64,000 bases of DNA from JBGSQR01 sp964509295 (lineage in GTDB: Bacteria; Desulfobacterota; Desulfuromonadia; Geobacterales; Pseudopelobacteraceae). How positions within the stretch are numbered: position 1 is the first letter of the stretch; every line of letters begins with the position of its first letter. The position numbers and the translations under genes were made by a program. The stretch lies in the NCBI GenBank assembly GCA_964509295.1, contig CAZDWS010000001.1:310001-374000 (forward strand). The letters are read 5' to 3'. This document shows, in pieces, positions 17,619 through 24,241 of the stretch. The notes beneath the pieces were generated by a model. It was not told the DNA's origin and did no database searches. It was given only the letters and a program-made list of their open reading frames with translations.

Positions 17619-18825
17619 TAAGTGTCATGGTGACATCGATATTATCTATTTCTAAATCGTCTATTATAAATGTTTCTCCGCTATCTAATTGTATTGTGCA
17701 GCCAACTTCAGGAATTAGACCAATCTCATTTTTTCTTATTTTTATCTCTAGAGTTTTGGTGTCTTCTGAAATAGTTACTATGTCGTGAACATAGAATTTT
17801 TTCGCTGTTACAATATTTGTTGTATTCTTTATTAGTTCTAAGGCTGAAATTACTCCATCATTAAGACTTTTCATTATTTTGTATAGCTCCTTTTTTATTC
17901 CTGAATCAAAATCTTCTTTTAAAAGAAAGTCCAAAAGATCAATTGAGTTATCATCAGAATCTAAGCCGTCGTATATTTCTTTAAGAAAGTTATTCTGGCC
18001 CTTTTGTGCTAGTTCCATATCGTAGGCTGTAAGTTTTTTCAAAAACAAACTACCCTTTGATGCCATTGCTCGGGAGTAAATACCTCTGTCAGGGCTAGCC
18101 CAAAAAAGACTAGCCTTATGTCTCTCAGTGCTATTTAGATCAAAACTATCATCAGAATAAATTTCAACAAACTGTTTTGGGATAAATTTGTACTCCTTGT
18201 CAGTAACTCTATATTTAAATCGAAGGAAAAATTCTTCGTCATTATTTTTATATGAATTAATCAACTGATCGGTGCTATCAAAGTCAAGTGTATTAAAAAC
18301 CGCCCCTGATAAAAACCTAGTCTCTTCAGCGGATAAGGCTCTGTTTATTTCTTTTTCAACCACGTTTTTTACATAAATTATCAGGAAGATGGTTGTATAC
18401 CACCGACCTTGAGTCTGAAATCCTATATTTAGTATGAGTAAGGAACATAGCGAGTTAAGTGATTCGATAGTTTCATGGTCATTGCGATTTTCACGTAGAG
18501 CTTTGCCGATTACGTAAGAAATATATCCTATATTAGAGTGGATCGGTTTTCCCTCACAAATAGCCGCCCAACCACCTGGAATACTGCTAGAACCGCCAGC
18601 TCTTGAAGACACCAGTTTTGAATTGATTAGGCCCATCCTGTAACACTCGAGAGCCCTGGTGCGTACAGTGGAACTCTCTGCTCCTCCAGAAATATCTTGA
18701 AAACCTTTTTTTGTAACAAAAATATCATCTGGTTTTTGGGATAAAAAATTCTCACTCCAGTCTACCCAATGAATCTTTAAAAGTTCATCAATATAAAATG
18801 ATAAAAATTGGGAAGTAACACTCAT
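17605..18825 (-). CDS. Unknown protein, possible restriction endonuclease of the methyltransferase operon
   Basis: 406 residues, last gene of a four-gene minus-strand operon and three bp after the second methyltransferase. No recognised motif; no clear PD-(D/E)xK or HNH pattern was found by eye. The N-terminal half is Ser/Gly-rich (GGSSSIPGG), the C-terminal half beta-rich. Position after two DNA methyltransferases and a small HTH gene makes a restriction endonuclease the natural guess, but that is inference from context. AT-rich like the rest of the cargo. Confidence 0.6.
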   Translation of the reverse strand: MSVTSQFLSFYIDELLKIHWVDWSENFLSQKPDDIFVTKKGFQDISGGAESSTVRTRALECYRMGLINSKLVSSRAGGSSSIPGGWAAICEGKPIHSNIGYISYVIGKALRENRNDHETIESLNSLCSLLILNIGFQTQGRWYTTIFLIIYVKNVVEKEINRALSAEETRFLSGAVFNTLDFDSTDQLINSYKNNDEEFFLRFKYRVTDKEYKFIPKQFVEIYSDDSFDLNSTERHKASLFWASPDRGIYSRAMASKGSLFLKKLTAYDMELAQKGQNNFLKEIYDGLDSDDNSIDLLDFLLKEDFDSGIKKELYKIMKSLNDGVISALELIKNTTNIVTAKKFYVHDIVTISEDTKTLEIKIRKNEIGLIPEVGCTIQLDSGETFIIDDLEIDNIDVTMTLTREI

Positions 18826-18828
18826 AAT

Positions 18829-20064
18829 TTATGATTTCCTTAGACACAATACGTGCTCAATGGCTATTTTCCCACCATTTCCATTCCTTGGGAGTGAAGT
18901 CCGATGGTCTTTTATCGGGTATGCAAAATACGATATCCATTCAAAGCCAATAAAACGAGCTAATTCGGAAAGAATCAGATGGGTTTCAACCTCAATGGAT
19001 CTAATTACACTGTTACCAATAATAATATGATAGCAACAATTATATTTTAGCGCATCATATACACATTTAAGGTTGTCATGCATATCCTGAAAATAACTAA
19101 GAGCCATCTTATATCTTTTGTTGTCAACATCTTTAAGATACATCAACTTAGGTCCTGCAACTTTCAAAACTAATTCGTTAGGTGAGTTTTCTTTTATCCT
19201 CGCTTGTTCCCCTAGTTGTTTACGCCTAATCTCTGAAAAAATTTGATCATCCCCGGTATCTATCCATGCACTCTCAAGTTTAATACAACGAACGTAATCC
19301 ATTGCATTAATATATGGAGGGGAAGTTATTGCACAATCCATTTTCACACTTGTAGTGAAGTTCGTTGCATCTCCGTCAAGCCAATTTATTAAAGCCCCGT
19401 CAAAATTTACGCTTGAAGAACATATAGCATTCATAAAGCTTAAAAAAGACCTATTATAAAATACGAACACATCGTTTCTTGCTTTTATATACTTTTTTGA
19501 TATGTATGGCTTTAGTGACTGTCTTTCAGCTTTAGATGCCGCTCTTATTATGTCAGCCAATACTGCTAAAAAAAACCGTTTAATATTAATATCACTGCAA
19601 TTTAAATAAATGAGGCTCTTCAATGAAAGGAGGTGTTTGAAATTAGCTTCATCGAACCAGTATTCAATATTATTCATTTTGGGTTTCAGTGAAACATCTG
19701 GATTATGAGAGTAAAAGTTCTTTGATATAGTATTATGGATATTCTCAATTTCGAGGATTTCATCCTTAGAATATCCATGAGTTGATACACCACTAATTAA
19801 CCTCGCAAACGGGTCTACTTCCAAACCGAATGGCCTAAACCCCCTAATGATTGTTTCAACTGCAGTTGTTCCTGAGCCCATGAATGGGTCAAGGATGCAC
19901 AGTGGCTCGCTAGAGCTTAGTTCATTGAGTATTAGGCGAGGAATATAGGCAACGCTGCGACAGGGGTACTTCCCACCAACAATGTGTGTTGTGCTTCTCA
20001 GGGCTCTCGAAGATGGGAGTTCAATTTGTTGTCCCCAGCCAAGTTTGTTAAGTTGATAGTTCAT
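18829..20064 (-). CDS. DNA N6-adenine/N4-cytosine methyltransferase
   Basis: 411 residues from ATG 20064. TTG 20073 would overlap the previous stop and is an alternative. The SAM-binding motif DPFMGSGTT lies near residue 57 and the catalytic motif TSPPYINAMDY near 245. Aminomethylation of adenine or cytosine is indicated by (S/T)PPY. Motif I comes before motif IV with about 190 residues between them, the same layout as the neighbouring methyltransferase. Two methyltransferases side by side suggest an asymmetric target, one enzyme per strand; this is inference. Neighbours overlap or abut, so the operon is tight. Confidence 0.87.
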   Translation of the reverse strand: MNYQLNKLGWGQQIELPSSRALRSTTHIVGGKYPCRSVAYIPRLILNELSSSEPLCILDPFMGSGTTAVETIIRGFRPFGLEVDPFARLISGVSTHGYSKDEILEIENIHNTISKNFYSHNPDVSLKPKMNNIEYWFDEANFKHLLSLKSLIYLNCSDINIKRFFLAVLADIIRAASKAERQSLKPYISKKYIKARNDVFVFYNRSFLSFMNAICSSSVNFDGALINWLDGDATNFTTSVKMDCAITSPPYINAMDYVRCIKLESAWIDTGDDQIFSEIRRKQLGEQARIKENSPNELVLKVAGPKLMYLKDVDNKRYKMALSYFQDMHDNLKCVYDALKYNCCYHIIIGNSVIRSIEVETHLILSELARFIGFEWISYFAYPIKDHRTSLPRNGNGGKIAIEHVLCLRKS

Positions 20065-20069
20065 AATGG

Positions 20070-21461
20070 TCAAATCTTTTCTAATGTGACAAGGCTTTCC
20101 CGCATAAAGTTCTTTTCCTCGATTTTTTTATATTGTTGTGAAGATGGTATCATCCCTCTGTAAACCTCAATGCTGACGGTTTTATATCCTAGCTTTTCAG
20201 CGCAACTGCTAATCAATATATCTGTTGCAACCGGAATTCCTCCGTAAAACGAATTACTGACTACAAATCCTGCTCTAGTTCCACTCTCTGACTTTTTACC
20301 AATAAGGTCAATTACACGACTGAGATCTTTAAAATATCCTGAAAGCATAGAAGATATTTTGTTTGACCAAAGTTTTTGCTGATCCAATATTGGTTTAATG
20401 AGGCTATCTGTTATAGTCTCTGAATATTCAGGGTGCCGATCTTCCCAAGTAGCATGGACATGGGATCTCAAGGATGATTCCCTAAACTTTTTTTGATCAC
20501 ACTTACTTTTAAAAAAATCACCAAGCCAAAGTTCTCTCATGTAAATTTTGCTATAGTCGAAACAGTTAGCATAAGGTGGAGACGTAAATACTCCTGCAAT
20601 AGAATCAATTTCATCATAAGATTCTTCATCGAGGCAGCTACAATTTTTATAAAATGTTTTATTCTTTAATTTGTTAGAAATTAGATCTATTTTATATATT
20701 TCCAGTAGTTTAATAATGCTAGTTTTTACATTTTCAAGAGGCGATCTTTGCTTATTCAAATAATTAATTCGTGTCTTTTTCTTAACACCATTTCCGGCCT
20801 TTCGATGAGTTGAAAAATCTTCAAGACTTGCCAGGTAAGCTAAAAAGAATAAATTTCTTATGCTTGTACAATCAATACTTTCAATAAACGACCTCACTCT
20901 CAACAGGGCATCCAAATAAGCAGGCTCGTAATATTTTAGTACTGTTTCATTCTCAGGAGGTGGGTATATTGAATTCATTTTTGAGGAAGAAAAATTATTT
21001 ATTGTGTCCTCGAAGTATTTCTGCTCTTGAACATTAAGCATTGTAGACTTTGTTTTTGCTACAAATGTAGATAGAGGACTTACATCTAGCCCTATTGATT
21101 TATATCCCAGCTGTGAAGCGACTAACGTCGTAGTTCCAACTCCCGAAAATGGATCTAGAACAATCCCTTTTGAGGGTGGAGCAATGTTGTTGCTTATAAA
21201 TTGCTTTACGAATGATGGTGAAAAGCCCTCCTTATAAGGGAACCAGCGATGTCTAGGTGACGCCATGGCTTCATTGAAATTCACTGGGGAAATATACGAC
21301 ACTTCCGAACCGATATTTATAATGTTTAGCTGGCTTTCTAATTTTTTATAAGAACGAATAAGTTCATCACGTATAGGAAGCACATCGTTTTTTGTCACTG
21401 AATTGTTTGGCATTGATGATTCATTTCCTCTAACAAGCATGAAATATTTAGCTACAATCAA
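20070..21461 (-). CDS. DNA N6-adenine/N4-cytosine methyltransferase
   Basis: 463 residues. SAM-binding motif LDPFSGVGTT is near residue 100 and catalytic TSPPYANCFDY near 290, the same spacing as in the next gene, so the two are probably distant paralogs. The start overlaps the stop of the HTH gene (ATGA at 21458-21461), coupling them. Later in-frame Met codons (for example at MPNNS) are possible starts, but the overlap supports the first. A target cannot be read from the sequence. Confidence 0.87.
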   Translation of the reverse strand: MIVAKYFMLVRGNESSMPNNSVTKNDVLPIRDELIRSYKKLESQLNIINIGSEVSYISPVNFNEAMASPRHRWFPYKEGFSPSFVKQFISNNIAPPSKGIVLDPFSGVGTTTLVASQLGYKSIGLDVSPLSTFVAKTKSTMLNVQEQKYFEDTINNFSSSKMNSIYPPPENETVLKYYEPAYLDALLRVRSFIESIDCTSIRNLFFLAYLASLEDFSTHRKAGNGVKKKTRINYLNKQRSPLENVKTSIIKLLEIYKIDLISNKLKNKTFYKNCSCLDEESYDEIDSIAGVFTSPPYANCFDYSKIYMRELWLGDFFKSKCDQKKFRESSLRSHVHATWEDRHPEYSETITDSLIKPILDQQKLWSNKISSMLSGYFKDLSRVIDLIGKKSESGTRAGFVVSNSFYGGIPVATDILISSCAEKLGYKTVSIEVYRGMIPSSQQYKKIEEKNFMRESLVTLEKI

Positions 21462-21718
21462 AATAAGCTTTTGTCATTTCTCTTGGGATTACAAGACTGC
21501 CATTCTTCTAAAAGCTTAACCAACGTATCTCCGTCCAATTGAGACAACAGATTCAAGAGCGCACTCATGGCTAACGGTGCATTTTTCCCTCGCATATATT
21601 CAGAATAGGTGCGATGAGAAACACCAATCCGCTCACTCATTTCATGGTAAGGCACGGATCTCGCTTCCTTTGCATCTATTAAATAGTGAACTTTTCTTAA
21701 AAAAACCGATATATCCAT
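21458..21718 (-). CDS. Small HTH regulator (controller-protein-like)
   Basis: 86 residues with a Cro/C1-type helix-turn-helix (MSERIGVSHRTYSEYMRG). First gene of the methyltransferase operon and coupled to the next gene by an ATGA overlap. Small HTH proteins at this place in restriction-modification operons are usually controller (C) proteins that delay restriction until methylation is established. A long inverted repeat immediately upstream (21758-21795) could be its operator. Role is inferred from size and position. Confidence 0.75.
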   Translation of the reverse strand: MDISVFLRKVHYLIDAKEARSVPYHEMSERIGVSHRTYSEYMRGKNAPLAMSALLNLLSQLDGDTLVKLLEEWQSCNPKRNDKSLF

Positions 21719-21757
21719 AACATAAATATACGCACATTAACTTGAGAATGCAATAAA

Positions 21758-21795
21758 ATAGCTGAATAGAACATATTTATGTACTATTCAGCTAT
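21758..21795 (-). promoter_or_regulatory. Long inverted repeat upstream of the HTH gene
   Basis: Arms ATAGCTGAATAGAACAT and ATGTACTATTCAGCTAT, seventeen bases with one mismatch, loop ATTT. It lies 40 bp upstream of the HTH start on its strand. It could be an operator bound by the HTH protein, an RNA hairpin in its leader, or a terminator for unseen plus-strand transcription, since a short T run follows on the plus strand. Confidence 0.55.
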
Positions 21796-21947
21796 ATTAC
21801 TTGTTTTTGAACCCAATCCACGACAAATAAGTGCCATTAACTATCCCTACATTTTTTTGTGTCGGAATAACCTTGCACCCTTCTCCCAAGATTATGGAAA
21901 GCCTTTTACTTTTGAGGGAATATGGCGTAAGTACCAAACAAAAATGT

Positions 21948-21972
21948 TTTGGTGAGCCGCGTTGGTGGCGAA
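21948..21972 (-). repeat. Duplicated tRNA-Lys 3' end (candidate att site)
   Basis: Eighteen bases TTTGGTGAGCCGCGTTGG are identical to the 3' end of tRNA-Lys at 22131-22148, followed by GxCGAA with two differences. This covers CCA, acceptor arm and the first part of the T arm, the usual core of tRNA attachment sites. It is only 184 bp from the intact gene, so it may be a scar of a second, small or excised element rather than the far end of the island. Confidence 0.75.
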
Positions 21973-22094
21973 GCAGCTAAGTGTAATGTAGCTGCAAATG
22001 TAAGTTAGCAAACTGCATTCGTTGATAACGCCGAGTCATACCATAATAATCATGTGGACCGTGAATGGACCGCAGCGAGGGAAAGAAAACAAAA

Positions 22095-22123
22095 ATGGCG
22101 TTACGATCAGATCGTAACGCCAT
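22095..22123 (-). terminator. Terminator of tRNA-Lys
   Basis: Perfect thirteen-base stem ATGGCGTTACGAT / ATCGTAACGCCAT with a three-base loop, followed on the minus strand by TTTTGTTTTC. It lies nine bases past the tRNA 3' end. Confidence 0.85.
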
Positions 22124-22131
22124 GTAATGTT

Positions 22132-22207
22132 TGGTGAGCCGCGTTGGGGTCGAACCAACGACCACCTGATTAAAAGTCAGGTGCTCTACCGACTGAGCTA
22201 GCGGCTC
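22132..22207 (-). tRNA. tRNA-Lys (UUU)
   Basis: Full cloverleaf of 76 nt: acceptor GAGCCGC/GCGGCTC, D stem GCTC/GAGC, anticodon stem CCTGA/TCAGG around CTTTTAA (anticodon TTT), T arm GTTGG TTCGACC CCAAC, encoded CCA. It is the insertion point of the island: the 3' end is duplicated at 21948-21972. The gene is intact, as expected when integration rebuilds the tRNA. Confidence 0.97.
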
Positions 22208-22352
22208 AAATAAGAAGAATTTTTTACTATAGATCGGGGCAAGTGTCAACATATATTTTTGCTATGGCGAAAAAAATAATTTTAGAGTATCGAGAAGGTC
22301 AGAGTATTTCATTATTATTGATACCAGAATAACTAATTTGAGCAGGTATTGA

Positions 22353-23498
22353 ATGTTAAATAAAGTAAGCCTTAAATATACAGAAGGATATGAATACGGT
22401 GGGTTGCGTAAGGCTGTGCAGGTGCTGCTGGAGCCGTTGGGAGGTATTTCAGCATTTGTAAAACCTGGTGAGCTTGTTTTATTGAAACCAAACATGCTGT
22501 CTGCCAAACACCCTGATGCAGCTGTTACTACACACCCTGCCCTGGTCAGGGCGGTGGCTGAACTGGTTCGTGAAGCTGGAGCTACTGCTGTTATCGGGGA
22601 CAGTCCGGGAATTGGCGGATTTGAAAAGGTGGCTGAGCGGACAGGAATTGCGAAGGCTGCGCTGGAAAGCGGCTGCAGGCTGACACCTTTTGATGAAAGT
22701 ATCGAGGTGCAGGGAACTGGTCAGTTCCGTCGTATATCATTGGCCAGGGCCTATTGGGAGGCGGATAAAATTATCAATCTGCCCAAACTGAAGACACATG
22801 AAATGATGACCATGACCTGTGCCGTTAAAAATCTGTTTGGTGCTGTAGTTGGAACGGAAAAAGCTGGCTGGCATCTTAAGGCCGGCAGTTCCCGCCAGCA
22901 GTTTGCCCGCTTGTTGCTGGATATCTACTTGCTGAAAAAGCCGGTGCTTAATATTGTGGATGCAATTGTTGCCATGGAAGGAGACGGCCCTGGTAGCGGG
23001 GATCCGGTTACGATGAATGCGCTGATTGCCGGAGCCAATCCGCTGGCTGTAGACTTGGTGGCAGCTGAACTGGCAGGCATACCTGCCGAGCTTCTTTATG
23101 TGCAGCTTGAAGCCGAAAGCATGGGGCTTGAAGGGTCGGATAGAAACAAATTGAAATATGTGGGCGATTTGCTGGACAGTTTTGTGAAAAGGCCATTCAG
23201 ACTGCCAAAGGGTTCTGATCTGCAGTTCGGTTTACCAGGATTTATAAAAAATGGATTGAAGCGTTATCTGACTTCATTGCCGTCGGTAGACAAGGAACTC
23301 TGTCTGTTGTGTGGCATCTGTCGAGACGCCTGTCCGCCGCAGGTTATTAAAATAAAAAACAGCGCCCTGTCAATTGACGAGGAGCGCTGTATCAGATGCT
23401 GGTGTTGTCGTGAACTTTGCCCTCATGATGCCATGGGAATCAAGTCTGGCAGGCTGGTAAAAATAATCAGGAAAATAAGACAGCTAAGGCAGATCTAA
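22353..23498 (+). CDS. DUF362 protein with C-terminal 2[4Fe-4S] ferredoxin domain
   Basis: 381 residues. The first 300 match DUF362 (KPNMLSAKHPDAAVTTHP, then NLPKLKTHEMMTMTCAVKN), a family of unknown function in anaerobes. The C-terminus carries two ferredoxin clusters: CLLCGICRDACP and CIRCWCCRELCP. A redox or electron-transfer role in the cytoplasm is likely; its substrate is unknown. First chromosomal gene beyond the tRNA-Lys. Its stop overlaps that of the convergent DksA-like gene by four bases. Confidence 0.88.
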   Translation: MLNKVSLKYTEGYEYGGLRKAVQVLLEPLGGISAFVKPGELVLLKPNMLSAKHPDAAVTTHPALVRAVAELVREAGATAVIGDSPGIGGFEKVAERTGIAKAALESGCRLTPFDESIEVQGTGQFRRISLARAYWEADKIINLPKLKTHEMMTMTCAVKNLFGAVVGTEKAGWHLKAGSSRQQFARLLLDIYLLKKPVLNIVDAIVAMEGDGPGSGDPVTMNALIAGANPLAVDLVAAELAGIPAELLYVQLEAESMGLEGSDRNKLKYVGDLLDSFVKRPFRLPKGSDLQFGLPGFIKNGLKRYLTSLPSVDKELCLLCGICRDACPPQVIKIKNSALSIDEERCIRCWCCRELCPHDAMGIKSGRLVKIIRKIRQLRQI

Positions 23499-23932
23499 CC
23501 TTCTTCTTCTTCTGAACCGAGAGGTATTTCGCGGTAGGTGCGGTCTTCTTCGAAACGTCTGGTCTGGGCATTAAGTTTTTCAATATCGGTTTTGCATTTT
23601 ACGCAATGCCGTGCAAATGGCAGAACTTTAAGGCGTCCGAGCGGTATTTCTTCGTCACATTCTTCACATATTCCATATTCTTCTTCATGAATACGAAGCA
23701 GGGCTTCATCGATACTGTGCAGTTTTTCTCTTTCACGGTCACCAAGTATTAAGCCAAGTTCCCGATCACGCTCTGAAGATGCCTGGTCATAAATGTCGCC
23801 GCTTGGTTCATTTATTGCCAGTGTTTCAGTTCCATTTTTGAGGGTTTTATTTATCTCAAGCAAGGTCTCATCTTTCATCTTGTTAAGGATGACCTTGATT
23901 TCATTCCATTTTTCAATGTTGTTTGTGGCCAT
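23495..23932 (-). CDS. DksA/TraR family zinc-finger protein
   Basis: 145 residues. Coiled-coil N-terminus and C4 zinc finger CEECDEEIPLGRL...HCVKCK near the C-terminus. DksA-family proteins enter the RNA polymerase secondary channel and modulate rRNA and stress promoters, often with ppGpp. A second family member lies at 59574-59930. This one has a longer C-terminal tail (acidic, EEEEG). The coiled-coil tip acidic pair typical of DksA cannot be placed with certainty here, so it may be a paralog with other duties. Confidence 0.85.
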   Translation of the reverse strand: MATNNIEKWNEIKVILNKMKDETLLEINKTLKNGTETLAINEPSGDIYDQASSERDRELGLILGDREREKLHSIDEALLRIHEEEYGICEECDEEIPLGRLKVLPFARHCVKCKTDIEKLNAQTRRFEEDRTYREIPLGSEEEEG

Positions 23933-24241
23933 AACTTTTCGCTCCGAATATTATTTTTGTATAATTTATTTTGAGATGGCTGCGTTTGGAGGCGGCAACA
24001 ACTAACAAAAATTGCGTTATAAGTCAAGATAAAAGCATCCGTAATGAGAACGGAGTTGAAACTAAGCCTAAGACTTTAAAACGTTAATAATTTAATTTTG
24101 TTGGATTTTATATGTTTTAATTAATACTAGGATAGATTATTCTATTTCACGCTTGTTGTGGTTGTATCGTAAATATCTTGTGCAATCTTAAACCAGCGTA
24201 CAAATAAATTTATGCCGACCAGTATCATGCGAGACTTGCAT
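23933..24241. other. Leader region of the Pel operon
   Basis: 309 bp between the DksA-like gene and pelA. A weak sigma70-like pair (TTGTTG, 18 bp, TAATAC) lies near 24097-24126. No c-di-GMP riboswitch core, sigma54 site or terminator of good quality was recognised. Confidence 0.4.

Larger units (their letters stand above)
21719..22131. other. Region between defence cargo and tRNA-Lys
   Basis: 413 bp without a gene. It contains the inverted repeat upstream of the HTH gene, the duplicated tRNA end and the tRNA terminator. The 160 bp between the duplicate and the terminator hold no frame longer than chance; GTGGACCGTGAATGGACCGC in it resembles the GACCG words upstream of the integrase and could be an integrase arm site. 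That is speculation. Confidence 0.5.

Noticed and set aside
24100..24212. Possible sigma54 promoter (TTTCACGCTTGTTG) upstream of pelA
   Set aside because: Lacks the GG of the -24 box and the GC of the -12 box at the right spacing.
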